Positions 1 to 8,610 of a stretch of DNA of 64,000 nucleotides are shown piece by piece. The notes below the pieces were generated by a model. That model did no database searches. It was not told where the DNA came from and was given only the letters and a program-made list of their open reading frames with translations. The DNA comes from Paraburkholderia madseniana (GTDB taxonomy: Bacteria; Pseudomonadota; Gammaproteobacteria; Burkholderiales; Burkholderiaceae), in the NCBI RefSeq assembly GCF_009690905.1, contig NZ_VOSW01000017.1, positions 1 through 64,000 of the forward strand, written 5' to 3'. The stretch's first letter is position 1, and every line of letters starts with the position of its first letter. The translations under genes and the position numbers were made by a program.

Positions 1-6
1 GCGCTG

Positions 7-1092
7 ATGGGACACCGCGACGGGATAGTGGGCAGTTGGCGGACTCCGGAGCTGGTGACGCTCAACAAAGATAATCAGAAACTGCAGGATCTCACCACAC
101 CGCAGCCGCCTGCGCTCGACGATCCCGCTCAACTGTGGCGATGGGAACCTTGGGTGCGCGCGACGGTGTTCGATTTCGAACTGCTGACCAGTCTGAAGTT
201 TTCGTTTCCCGACCCTTACACCGCCATGCTGTCTCATCGGGCCGCGTCAGGCGGCGCGGACGTGAAAGTCGTCTCTTTGAGCCGCCCGGACGTGGCCGTT
301 TTCACGAAACAACTCGACTGGCTGGACTTCTATTCGGACCTGCGCGAGGACCGCGCCGCTGAGATACTGTGTCAGATGGGCCCACAAGTGGCATTCTGGA
401 GCACCCTCATCTATCTGCACCCGAGCCGCACGCCGAAGACGCTCGAACTGCTCGATGCCGCTGTGCGGTTCGCAATCTTCGCGGAAATTCGCTTCAAGCA
501 TGCGATAGCGGCGCAAAGGGCCATCGAGTACTCGACCCAGGTGCAGCCGATGATCCAGACGCCGGGGCATGGCTCGCTACCGAGCGGCCATTCGACTCAG
601 GCGTTCATTATCGCGGTAGTGCTGTGCGCATTGTTCAATGCGCAGCCCAACTCCGTATTCCGTCAGCAGGCGATGAGGCAGGCGTACCGCGTCGCGGTGA
701 ATCGAACGGTGGCGGGTGTGCATTTTCCGATCGACAGCATTGCGGGGCACGTGCTCGGTACTTCACTCGGGGAATACTTTGTCGCGCGGTGCAAGCCGAA
801 GCTTGGCGGCAACGGCATGATTACTCCGCGCTATTTCAAGGGCAACGGTATCAACGCCAACGGTCCGCACGGCAATCCGGATTTCGATTATCACGAGCCG
901 CTGAGCGACGCCGATGTCGCTGCCTATATCCTGAACAATCCGGCCATGACCGCGCCACAGGTGCGGGCCTACTTCTCGTTCATCGACTGGGACGCTGCGC
1001 AAACGGCCGTGGATGGATCCGACATTCTGTGGTGGCTATGGAACCAAGCGGCGAGCGAGTGGACGGGTAAGAGTCTCCAGAACACGCGTTAG
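7..1092 (+). CDS. PAP2-superfamily / vanadium-haloperoxidase-fold protein
   Basis: Predicted acid phosphatase or haloperoxidase-type enzyme of the PAP2 fold. The three motifs can be read: K164-x6-R171 (the usual Pro after the Arg is Ala), PSGH at 192-195, and NRTVAGVH...D at 232-243, which supply the phosphate/vanadate-binding Arg, Ser-Gly-His and catalytic His. I see no signal peptide and only one hydrophobic stretch (about 198-211), so it resembles the soluble haloperoxidase-like members rather than membrane lipid phosphatases. The frame is open up to base 1, so the true start may lie upstream of the window. The next gene, an S8 protease, follows on the same strand within 50 bases. Substrate unknown; assignment of fold is firm, activity is not. 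Confidence 0.82.
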   Translation: MGHRDGIVGSWRTPELVTLNKDNQKLQDLTTPQPPALDDPAQLWRWEPWVRATVFDFELLTSLKFSFPDPYTAMLSHRAASGGADVKVVSLSRPDVAVFTKQLDWLDFYSDLREDRAAEILCQMGPQVAFWSTLIYLHPSRTPKTLELLDAAVRFAIFAEIRFKHAIAAQRAIEYSTQVQPMIQTPGHGSLPSGHSTQAFIIAVVLCALFNAQPNSVFRQQAMRQAYRVAVNRTVAGVHFPIDSIAGHVLGTSLGEYFVARCKPKLGGNGMITPRYFKGNGINANGPHGNPDFDYHEPLSDADVAAYILNNPAMTAPQVRAYFSFIDWDAAQTAVDGSDILWWLWNQAASEWTGKSLQNTR

Positions 1093-1140
1093 CCGTAAGC
1101 GTGTCGATGCGTGCAGAAAGGGTGGCATACGAGGTGGCAT

Positions 1141-3375
1141 ATGAGCTGGCAATCTTTGGCGGGCGGCGGCGCGTGGAGCGGTCTCAACTGGATCGGACGC
1201 GCCGCTAACAGCACCCGCGCCGACCCCTATCTGGCGTGGGCGGACACAACGGCGTTTGCTCACCTCGGTGGGCAACCCACCGGTTGGGTGCGCGTCATCC
1301 TTGAACTGGAAGCGCACTGGCCAGTGGCGGGCGCTCCGCCCCTTACCGCGCAGACGTTCGCGGAGAGTCTGGAAAACGCGAATGCCGCGTGGAAGACTTG
1401 GATTCAAGTATCGACCGTCTATCGCTTTCCGCCGCATGATCTGGAAGCGTCGCGCTTCCTGACTGCGATCGTGACAAAGCAGTTCTTCACCGAAATCGAT
1501 GGCGCCATGAAGGGTGTCGTGAAGCGCTTTGAACTCGGGATGCCGATCGCTCCTGGCGACGCGGTGCAGTCTGTGGCTCCTGGTTCCGAAGCGTCCATGC
1601 CGGGAACGCAGCCCATCTTCGGTCCCGTCGTTCAACCGGGCGCAGCGGCCACTGACGCGCCGCACGCCGTCTTCATGGGTGTCATGGACGACGGTCTGGC
1701 GTTCGCTCACGAACGCTTTCGTTCCGTCGCCGATATTCCGTTGACCCGTATCGAATACTTCTGGAACCAGGATGACGCAGCGGTGGCATCACTCGGCGTG
1801 CACTACGGGCGTGAGCTAGCCGGCGCCGACATAAACGGCTTGCTCAATCAGTGCGTGACCAAAGGACTCGTGGATGAAGACGCCGTGTATCGGCTCAACG
1901 GTTACGTCGGCGCGCGCAAACGCTGGGCGCACGGCACCGAGGTGATGGATCTCGCGTGCGGCGTGAGGCACAACAAGATCGAGGCCGCCGCGTTGACCCT
2001 GGAAGGGGAGCGGACGGGAACGGTTCAACCGCCGCGTATCCTGTGCGTCCAGTTCAGGACGGCAGGGCGAATGATTCGCGACACGTCCGGGCTCTGGTTC
2101 GCCGTTCATGCACTCGACGCGATCCGCTACCTCCTGCGTCGCGCCGACGATCTTGCCGAAGGCGCGGGGTACTCGGTTGTACTCAACCTGAGCTACGGCT
2201 ATATGGCGGGTCCGCACGACGGCAGTTCGATCATTGAAAGCGCGATGGATGAACTGATCGGTCTGCATCGCGATCTATCGATCGTCGTACCCGCGGGAAA
2301 CAGCAACATGCTGCGCTGTCATGCGGAACTCAAGCTCGAGAAAGGAACGTCGAGCCCGCTTACGTGGCGTGTCCTGCCCGATTGCGCCACGCCCGGTTTT
2401 CTTGAGATATGGTTGCCGAAGAATGTCGACGCATCCAATCTGACTGTTCAGATCACACCTCCGGAAGGAGGCACGAGCCCCGCGTTTCCCGTCGAGAATC
2501 TCTACACGTGGCAACCGGGGCGCAATGTGCTGTGCACGGCGGTCTATCTGGATCGCGTCGCCACGGGGGACTGCAAGATGATCCTGATCGCACTCGCCCC
2601 TACAACGATGAATCATCCGCAGCGCGATCCGGCGCCGGCGGGCAACTGGACCGTGACGCTGACGAACGGGTCGAGTGACGATCTGGAGATTCACGCGTGG
2701 GTACAGCGTAATGAAACGGCCTACGGCTATCCACTGCGAGGGCGCCAGTCGCGCTTCGAGGATCTGGCGTACAAGCGGTTTGTTTTTGGGGCCCACGTGC
2801 GGGACTTCGACGAAGGCAATCCGTCGACGTGGATCAAGCGTAGTGGCACGTTGAGTTCCATTGCGACTGGCGAGCACACCGTCGTGGTCGGTGCCTATCG
2901 CAGGACTGACGGACGCGCTGCGACCTACTCATCGACCGGACCTTCTCTTCTGGCGACGCAGCGATCGGGTCCGGATGCGGCGGCGGTCAGCGAAGACTCC
3001 GTCGCGTGCGCAGGCGTGCTGAGCGCGAGTACGCGCAGCGGCTGCCTCGTTGCGTTGAGCGGAACCAGCGCCGCGGCGCCGCAGGTGGCCCGCTTGCTGG
3101 CGCGGCAAAAAATCATCGAGTACGCGAATGGATTGCAGCCCAATACGTTCACGCCTCAGCCTTCCGCTCGCGTGTGGATTGAAACCGAGGCGAATTCCCT
3201 CGATCCAGATCAGGTCGCGGCGGTCCCTCACCTGCTAGGCCCATGCTTCGGCACGTTGAATCCACCACCGGTGCCGCTCGGTCAACATGCCTATGTGCCG
3301 CGTCTGCTTGAGATTCGGGCAGGCTCCGGCAGGTTGCCTTCGCCGCGCTGGAAGAAAAGAGGTATCAAGCTGTAG
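1141..3375 (+). CDS. S8 family (subtilisin-like) serine peptidase
   Basis: Serine peptidase of the subtilase fold, 744 residues. The catalytic Asp lies in the VMDDG motif (183/184), His in WAHGTEV (264), the oxyanion Asn in VPAGNSN (387) and Ser in SGTSAAAP (643). About 170 residues of unrecognised sequence precede the catalytic domain, and a long insert, possibly a beta-sandwich, sits between Asn387 and Ser643. No signal peptide is visible, so it may act in the cytoplasm or leave by another route. I chose ATG 1141 because GAGG (1131-1134) precedes it by six bases; a GTG at 1111 in the same frame would add ten residues. It probably forms an operon with the upstream PAP2-fold gene; the shared job is unknown. 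Confidence 0.88.
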   Translation: MSWQSLAGGGAWSGLNWIGRAANSTRADPYLAWADTTAFAHLGGQPTGWVRVILELEAHWPVAGAPPLTAQTFAESLENANAAWKTWIQVSTVYRFPPHDLEASRFLTAIVTKQFFTEIDGAMKGVVKRFELGMPIAPGDAVQSVAPGSEASMPGTQPIFGPVVQPGAAATDAPHAVFMGVMDDGLAFAHERFRSVADIPLTRIEYFWNQDDAAVASLGVHYGRELAGADINGLLNQCVTKGLVDEDAVYRLNGYVGARKRWAHGTEVMDLACGVRHNKIEAAALTLEGERTGTVQPPRILCVQFRTAGRMIRDTSGLWFAVHALDAIRYLLRRADDLAEGAGYSVVLNLSYGYMAGPHDGSSIIESAMDELIGLHRDLSIVVPAGNSNMLRCHAELKLEKGTSSPLTWRVLPDCATPGFLEIWLPKNVDASNLTVQITPPEGGTSPAFPVENLYTWQPGRNVLCTAVYLDRVATGDCKMILIALAPTTMNHPQRDPAPAGNWTVTLTNGSSDDLEIHAWVQRNETAYGYPLRGRQSRFEDLAYKRFVFGAHVRDFDEGNPSTWIKRSGTLSSIATGEHTVVVGAYRRTDGRAATYSSTGPSLLATQRSGPDAAAVSEDSVACAGVLSASTRSGCLVALSGTSAAAPQVARLLARQKIIEYANGLQPNTFTPQPSARVWIETEANSLDPDQVAAVPHLLGPCFGTLNPPPVPLGQHAYVPRLLEIRAGSGRLPSPRWKKRGIKL

Positions 3376-3480
3376 CGAGGCCATAGCGCGAGGAGGACCG
3401 AGTCTTGTTCACCCCGGCCCCCGTCGTGCGTCGCCTGCGTCACGTGCGTCCGCTGCCGCGCTCCGGAGCGGACAGAAAGA

Positions 3481-3747
3481 TCATTGACCTCCCTTGAAAA
3501 GCTGCTGGAGCCTTGCCGCTTCTCCGTTGTGCTGCGAGCGCACGAGGTCCTGATAGACATCGGCACGGGTTTTGCCTTGTTGAATCGCGGCGCCGCCCGA
3601 CATCGAGTTGGTCGACATGTCTGACCCTTGCGAACTGTTCAGGATTTCGGTTGCCGTCGGCGGCTGTTGCGCGGTGGTTTCCTGCGCGTTTGCCTGCCAT
3701 GAGCACGCGCAGAGCACGCCGCTGACCAGTAAAAGTGCTGTCTTCAT
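3481..3747 (-). CDS. small secreted DUF4148-like protein
   Basis: An 88-residue protein with a clear signal peptide (about 1-22, ending ANA) and a C-terminal segment, KTRADVYQDLVRSQHNGEA, that resembles the short DUF4148 motif of Burkholderiaceae periplasmic proteins. The middle is Ser/Gly/Gln rich and low in complexity. Start chosen at 3747 because GGAG stands just upstream in the minus-strand reading (around 3752-3757); a longer in-frame extension to 4017 exists but lacks protein-like composition. Function is unknown for the family. The gene stands alone, convergent with the protease gene. Confidence 0.75.
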   Translation of the reverse strand: MKTALLLVSGVLCACSWQANAQETTAQQPPTATEILNSSQGSDMSTNSMSGGAAIQQGKTRADVYQDLVRSQHNGEAARLQQLFKGGQ

Positions 3748-4026
3748 TTTGACTCTCCTTTCGAAATGGCGGCGCATGCACCCGCTGCGCCGAACCGAAG
3801 CGCCGATGTGCGCCGTGTCCAGGGAGAAAGCGGGTCGCTCCGTGGAACGGAGTGAGTGCGATCGGGCGAGGTTGCAGAGACGCTTAGGTTGATTGCAGTA
3901 TGTGTGTCGGGCGCGGGCTCGGCTATATGGCATTGGTGATAGACGGGGGCGCTCTTCGAAGTGATGGAGCATTGCGCCAGCGATGCACGGGAGAGCTGAG
4001 GTCGGGTGTCCGCGCACACGAGGCGC

Positions 4027-5478
4027 TTAACCCTCGAGCAACGCTCGCGCAAGCCGTCCCAGCCGGTGGACGCCATCTTCGATGCGATGGTCCCAGGCAT
4101 GCCCGGCGCTCAGCCTGAGGCAATTGCGAAAGCGCCGGCTTGCGGAGAAGACGTCACCGGGCGCGAAGCAAATGCCTTGTTCGAGCGCTTCGTCGAAGAG
4201 CGCGCGCGAGTCGAAGCGCCTCGGCAGTTCCAGCCAGAGCATGAAGCCGCCTGCTGGCCGGCTTACTTTCGTGTCGGTCGGGAAGCTTGCCTCGATCGCA
4301 CGCGTCATGCGCCCGAGGTTCTCTTCGAAGATGCGCCGCACGCCGCGCAAGTGTGCGTCGTATGCGCTGCTCTCCAGAAAGTCCGCGAGCGCGACCTGAG
4401 GCAGAACGGGGCAGCAGAGGCTGAAAGCCAGCTTGCGTTCCATCACCTGCTGCGCATAGGCGCCCGCCACAATCCAGCCGACCCGATACCCAGGTGCAAG
4501 GCTCTTCGAAAACGAGCTGCAGTAGATCGTATTGGCGCCGCCGTCGAGCGCGATGAACGGCTTGGGCCGTTCGCGTCCGAAGTGGATGTCGCCGTAGACG
4601 TCGTCTTCGATCAGCGGCACGGCATGCCGCGCGAGCAGAGCAAGGAGCGAGCGCTTGTCGGCTTCGGCCATCGCGCAGCCAAGCGGGTTGTTGAAATTCG
4701 ACGACAGTACGCAGGCGGCCACCGGTTCCGTATCGAGCAGACGGGCGAGCGCGTCGACGTCGATGCCGCGCGTCGGGTCGGTGGGCAGCTCGAAGACCTT
4801 CAGGCCCAGCACTTCGAGAGTATGGAGGAGGCCAAAGTAAGTGGGTGATTCGATCGCAATCGAATCACCACGCTTCGCGACAGCGGTCAGCGCGAGTGTC
4901 AATGCCTCGGTGCAGCCGTTCGTGATGAGCAGGTCGTCAGGCGACAGCGCATGTCCGAAGTGCATCGCCCGTTTTGCGATTTCGCGGCGCAGGCGCGGAT
5001 CGCCTTGCGGCGCGCAATAGATGTTGTAGCGCGTGCCGTGTTGACGTGCGGCACGCGCGAGCGCGAGGTCGAGCCGCTTCGATTGCAGCAGCGCCGCGTC
5101 GGGTACGGCGCAGCCGAGCGGCACCAGCGCCGGGTTCGACACGTGCTCGAGCAGTCCCGCGACGGCGCCGCTGATCGACACGGTCGACGCCTTCGCGCGC
5201 GGCCGCGAGATCGATGGCAACGCGAGCGCGCCGCGGCGCGAGCCCGCGACGTAAAAGCCTGACTGCGGCCGCGCGACCAGAATGCCGCGATCCTCGAGCA
5301 GGCGATACGCCTGTAACACCGTGGAGATACTGATGCTGTGCTGTTCGCTGACCGCGCGCACGGATGGCAGACGCGTGCCCGCCGCGAGCGCGCCATTGTC
5401 GATCATGCCGACGATGAGCTCAGCCAGGCGCTCGTAGCGGTACGGAGTGGGCGTGTCCATGTCCATGGAAGGGCTCAT
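4027..5478 (-). CDS. MocR-type GntR/aminotransferase fusion regulator
   Basis: Transcription regulator of the MocR subfamily: an N-terminal GntR winged helix-turn-helix (roughly 10-75, with SVRAVSEQHSISISTVLQAYRLL) and a class I aminotransferase-fold effector domain. The PLP-binding lysine lies in SSFSKSLAPGYRVGW, and the nucleotide/PLP contacts NNPLG and EDDVYGDI are present. MocR proteins usually sense an amino compound or PLP and bind direct repeats. It is divergent from the aminotransferase gene at 5740; the shared gap carries the repeat-bearing promoter region that recurs at 13437-13510, so it is the likely controller of both transcription units. Start taken at ATG 5478; the frame is open to 5532, which would place codons inside the promoter of the divergent gene. 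Confidence 0.9.
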   Translation of the reverse strand: MSPSMDMDTPTPYRYERLAELIVGMIDNGALAAGTRLPSVRAVSEQHSISISTVLQAYRLLEDRGILVARPQSGFYVAGSRRGALALPSISRPRAKASTVSISGAVAGLLEHVSNPALVPLGCAVPDAALLQSKRLDLALARAARQHGTRYNIYCAPQGDPRLRREIAKRAMHFGHALSPDDLLITNGCTEALTLALTAVAKRGDSIAIESPTYFGLLHTLEVLGLKVFELPTDPTRGIDVDALARLLDTEPVAACVLSSNFNNPLGCAMAEADKRSLLALLARHAVPLIEDDVYGDIHFGRERPKPFIALDGGANTIYCSSFSKSLAPGYRVGWIVAGAYAQQVMERKLAFSLCCPVLPQVALADFLESSAYDAHLRGVRRIFEENLGRMTRAIEASFPTDTKVSRPAGGFMLWLELPRRFDSRALFDEALEQGICFAPGDVFSASRRFRNCLRLSAGHAWDHRIEDGVHRLGRLARALLEG

Positions 5479-5480
5479 AA

Positions 5481-5497
5481 CGGTGTAATCGGTGTAA
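5481..5497. repeat. tandem CGGTGTAA repeats at the MocR start
   Basis: Two copies of CGGTGTAA, at 5481-5488 and 5490-5497, with a 9-bp period, lie immediately upstream of the chosen MocR start codon. The position fits an autoregulatory site or a leader element. No second occurrence was noticed elsewhere, so the role is inferred from place only. Confidence 0.35.
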
Positions 5498-5536
5498 ACC
5501 ACGATTATCGACCCGGCGCCGCGGCTCGCCAAGAGG

Positions 5537-5610
5537 AATTGTGATGGTCCATTTCGCAGAAAATTGTGACTGTTATGGTCGGTGGGTGAGCGCTACGATG
5601 CATGCGTTGC
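5537..5610 (+). promoter_or_regulatory. MocR-type operator/promoter, copy 1
   Basis: A 74-bp block that matches 13437-13510 at about 57 of 74 positions without gaps. It holds direct repeats TGTGATGGTC (5540-5549) and TGTTATGGTC (5571-5580), 31 bp apart or close to three helical turns, and an identical CGCTACGATG (5591-5600) whose TACGAT can serve as -10. The -35 region at 17 bp spacing is poor (TGTTAT) and overlaps the second repeat, as expected for an activator-dependent promoter. Directly repeated half-sites at this kind of spacing are known from GabR and PdxR of the MocR family. Confidence 0.72.
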
Positions 5611-5739
5611 GATCGCGTCTGAAGGAGCCGGGGTGCCGTGCACAGCGAAAACTGCTGTCGGGGCCGGGCTGGAGCGGCTGTTTGGCTGCTTGCAACGGAT
5701 CGTCTGACAAACAATTCACAGCAAATGCAAGGCAAAAGC

Positions 5740-6939
5740 ATGCAGGGTATTCAACAGAATCTCGACGAACGACAACAGGCTGGCTTCAGCGAATCGAGTC
5801 CCAAGTCGTGGCGCGGGCGATTTCCTCGCAACGAGATCATTTCACTTCTTAATGTGAACCGGCCGTTCAACCTGGCGGAGAGTACGTCGCAGGACCTGAC
5901 GCTCGGCGAACTCTTGTCTTTGGCGGGGCTCGAGGATATCCGCAATCTGAAGCTCGGCTATGGCACATCCGCCGGTTCGGTCGCGCTTCGCGAGGCAATT
6001 GCCGAGGGCTGCAAGGTTCCAGCCGAGCAGATCATCACGACACAAGGTACCGCGCTCGGTCTGTTTCTTCTCGCTTTCGAAGTTTGCCGGTCGGGCGACG
6101 AGGCTGTCCTCGCGACGCCATGCTTTCCGCCGAGCCGTGATTGCCTGCTCGGCGCCGGCGTTAGCGTCCGCGAGATCAGGCTGTCATTCGAGAATGGCTA
6201 TCGGTTGGACCTGGACCAGATCGAGGCAAGTCTGTCGTCGAAAACGAAGCTGATCAGCATCGCTTCGCCACAGAATCCGGCGGGTATCCAGACGTCCCGT
6301 GCCGACGTCGAGAGGCTCCTCGTCCTGATGAAAAAGCGGTCTCCGGACGCGATACTTTTCATCGACGAGACCTATCGGGAGGCCACCTATGGCGACAATG
6401 CGGCGCTCGAGAGTTTCGCGGGACTCGATCCACGTATCGTCACCGGCGCGTCGGTGTCGAAGGCGCTCGGCGCGCCGGGCCTGCGCACCGGGTGGCTCAC
6501 GGTGGCGAACGCGGATCTACGGGAGCGTCTGGCCGTCGCCAAAATGAACACCGTGATTTCCGGATCGGTACTCGACGAGACGCTCGCCACAGCGCTTCTG
6601 CGCAACAGGGAAAGCGTGCTTGCACCGCGACGCCGCTTGCTCGCCGCTGCGCTCCAGGAACTGGCGCTTTGGTGCGAGAGCGAGCACGAGCGCATCGAGT
6701 GGGTGCGTCCTGACGCCGGCGCGTTATGCTGCCTGCGCCTGCGCGCCGACGCATTCGACGACGTTGCTGTCGCGCGCTTCTGGGATTTGCTGCCGGGTCA
6801 CGATTTGCAACTGGCATCCGGCGCATGGTTTGGCGAAAGCAGCCGTGTATTCCGGCTGGGATTTGGCTACCTGCCGCCCGCGCGTCTCGGACCCGCACTG
6901 TCAGCACTTTCAACGGTCATGGACGCCGCTACGGCATGA
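5740..6939 (+). CDS. PLP-dependent class I/II aminotransferase
   Basis: Fold-type I aminotransferase of about 399 residues. Visible signatures are the PQNPAG loop, the IDETYREATYG segment with the PLP-ring Asp and Tyr, and the Schiff-base lysine in SVSKALGAPGLRTGW. It presumably removes the amino group from the substrate that induces the locus; the specific amino acid cannot be read from sequence. ATG 5740 was chosen on family length and the weak AAGG before it; GTG 5638 is an alternative, preceded by GAAGGAG (5621-5627), and would add 34 residues of poor composition. First gene behind the MocR operator, followed after 28 bases by the FAH-family gene. Confidence 0.85.
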   Translation: MQGIQQNLDERQQAGFSESSPKSWRGRFPRNEIISLLNVNRPFNLAESTSQDLTLGELLSLAGLEDIRNLKLGYGTSAGSVALREAIAEGCKVPAEQIITTQGTALGLFLLAFEVCRSGDEAVLATPCFPPSRDCLLGAGVSVREIRLSFENGYRLDLDQIEASLSSKTKLISIASPQNPAGIQTSRADVERLLVLMKKRSPDAILFIDETYREATYGDNAALESFAGLDPRIVTGASVSKALGAPGLRTGWLTVANADLRERLAVAKMNTVISGSVLDETLATALLRNRESVLAPRRRLLAAALQELALWCESEHERIEWVRPDAGALCCLRLRADAFDDVAVARFWDLLPGHDLQLASGAWFGESSRVFRLGFGYLPPARLGPALSALSTVMDAATA

Positions 6940-6967
6940 CGTGTCGGCATAGGTTGGAAACATCACG

Positions 6968-7828
6968 ATGAAACTTGTCCGATTTGGCCCGCCTGGTGAC
7001 GAGCGACCAGGTATTCTCGACGCCTCCGGAACGGTACGCGACGCCAGCAGCCTGGTTCGTGATTGGTCAGGGAGCGCATTGGAGGCAAGCTCTTTGAGCG
7101 AAATATTGCGGGCTGATCTTTCGCGGCTACCGGAAGCGCCTCCAGCCTCCCGCCTGGGCAGTCCAATCGCAGCGCCGGGCAAAATCGTATGCGTGGGACT
7201 GAACTACGCGGATCACGCTGAGGAAACCGGTTTTGAACTGCCGCAGGAGCCGCTCGTGTTCTTCAAGTCTCCGACTGCGCTGAGCGGACCATTTGACCCA
7301 ATTGTGATTCCGGCGACTGCCAAAGCGGTCGATTGGGAAGTCGAACTCGCGGTGGTCATGGGCGGCGTGGCGCTCAACGTTCGCCCCGAGGAGGTTGCGT
7401 CGTTCATCGCTGGCGTGGCTGTCGCCAACGACGTCACTGAGCGGCATTGGCAGTTCGAGCGCGGAGGGCAGTGGAGCAAGGCGAAAAGCGCGGACACCTT
7501 CGCTCCTTTCGGGCCCTGGCTGGTCACGCTGGACGACCTTCCCGCGTCGCTCGATCTCAGGATCTGGTTGCAAAAAAATGAAATGCCCCAGCAGGAAAGC
7601 CGTACCGGAAAAATGGTGTTTTCCGTCAGCCAGATCATTGCCCATCTAAGTGAATTCATGACCTTGTTGCCCGGCGATCTCCTCCTGACTGGAACGCCTC
7701 ACGGCGTTGCGTACAACAAACCGAAGCCAGACTATCTGAAGGAAAGCGACGTCATTACTTGCGGAATCGAGGGGCTCGGTTCGCAGCGCTGCGCGGTTCA
7801 GGCAGCTGTGTCATCGACGCACAAATGA
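6968..7828 (+). CDS. fumarylacetoacetate hydrolase (FAH) family protein
   Basis: Metal-dependent hydrolase, decarboxylase or hydratase-isomerase of the FAH fold, 286 residues. The N-terminal cap (about 1-65) precedes the catalytic domain with VGLNYADHAEE, FFKSPTAL, the metal-ligand segment DWEVELAVVMG, VANDVTERHWQ, GQWSKAKSADTFAPFGPW and GDLLLTGTPHG, all standard family blocks. Relatives act on acylpyruvates, ureidoglycolate or 2-oxo-heptenedioate; the substrate here is open. It sits 28 bases after the aminotransferase, so it may process the oxo acid formed there. Confidence 0.88.
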   Translation: MKLVRFGPPGDERPGILDASGTVRDASSLVRDWSGSALEASSLSEILRADLSRLPEAPPASRLGSPIAAPGKIVCVGLNYADHAEETGFELPQEPLVFFKSPTALSGPFDPIVIPATAKAVDWEVELAVVMGGVALNVRPEEVASFIAGVAVANDVTERHWQFERGGQWSKAKSADTFAPFGPWLVTLDDLPASLDLRIWLQKNEMPQQESRTGKMVFSVSQIIAHLSEFMTLLPGDLLLTGTPHGVAYNKPKPDYLKESDVITCGIEGLGSQRCAVQAAVSSTHK

Positions 7829-7888
7829 ATCGCCACGCCCAAGGGCGGGCGACCGGAATCTTAACTACTGGACATGTGGAGCACAGCT

Positions 7889-8605
7889 ATGAAAGTAAGA
7901 ATCGCGTATCTCGAGGAACCGCCGTTCTACTGGACGGGTGAAGATCATTCGGCGACGGGCGCCGACATCGAACTGGCCGAGGTGGTGCTTCGGGCGATCG
8001 GTGTGACCTCCATCGAACATCAGTTGACCTCGTTCGAAGAACTTCTGCCTGGTGTGCAGGAAGGCCGGTGGGACATGAACGTACCCATTTTCGTGACCGC
8101 CGAGCGCGCCGAGCGCGTTGCGTTCAGCGTGCCGGTCTGGGCGCTGGGCGACGGCTTCCTGCTTCGTCAGGGCAATCCGAAAGCGCTGACGAGCTACGCG
8201 GCCGTTGCGGCGCGCAACGACGCGCGGCTTGGAATCGTTGCTGGGACGGTTCAGCTCGACTCTGCAAAGTCGGTCGGCGTGAGCGATAGCCAGATAGTGG
8301 CGTTCAAGGGCCAAACCGAAGCGATCGACGCGCTGCTCGCGGGAAAAATCGACGCCTACGCGAGCACGGCAGTTGGCAGCCGTGTTCTTGCCAGCGCAAA
8401 TCAGGAACTGGAAGTGGTGGCGCACGAAACGAGCAAGGATGGCAGAGCACCTGTCGGCGCGTTCTCGTTCAGCAAGGGCAATCCTGACCTTCTGCAGGCG
8501 GTGAATGAGCAACTTCGCAAGTACCTCGGTTCGGCTGATCACCGTGCCCGAATGGCGAAGTACGGGCTCACACAGACGGAACTCGACAGCGTCAGCGCAA
8601 CCTGA
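7889..8605 (+). CDS. solute-binding protein family 3 domain, no signal peptide
   Basis: Extracellular solute-binding protein type 3 (amino-acid type) by fold: IAYLEEPPFYW...GADIELAEVVLRAIG, then WDMNVPIFVTAERAERVAFSVPV and the second lobe from about 100. The chain starts directly at the first beta strand (MKVRIAYLEEP) with no signal peptide, so it is probably cytoplasmic. Start 7889 is set by GGAG at 7878-7881; ATG 7874 would add five residues and still no signal. No ABC permease or ATPase gene is nearby. The LysR gene begins five bases after its stop, which suggests a cytoplasmic ligand-binding or sensing role. A mis-set start is the alternative, but the upstream frame offers no leader. Confidence 0.78.
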   Translation: MKVRIAYLEEPPFYWTGEDHSATGADIELAEVVLRAIGVTSIEHQLTSFEELLPGVQEGRWDMNVPIFVTAERAERVAFSVPVWALGDGFLLRQGNPKALTSYAAVAARNDARLGIVAGTVQLDSAKSVGVSDSQIVAFKGQTEAIDALLAGKIDAYASTAVGSRVLASANQELEVVAHETSKDGRAPVGAFSFSKGNPDLLQAVNEQLRKYLGSADHRARMAKYGLTQTELDSVSAT

Positions 8606-8610
8606 GCGGA

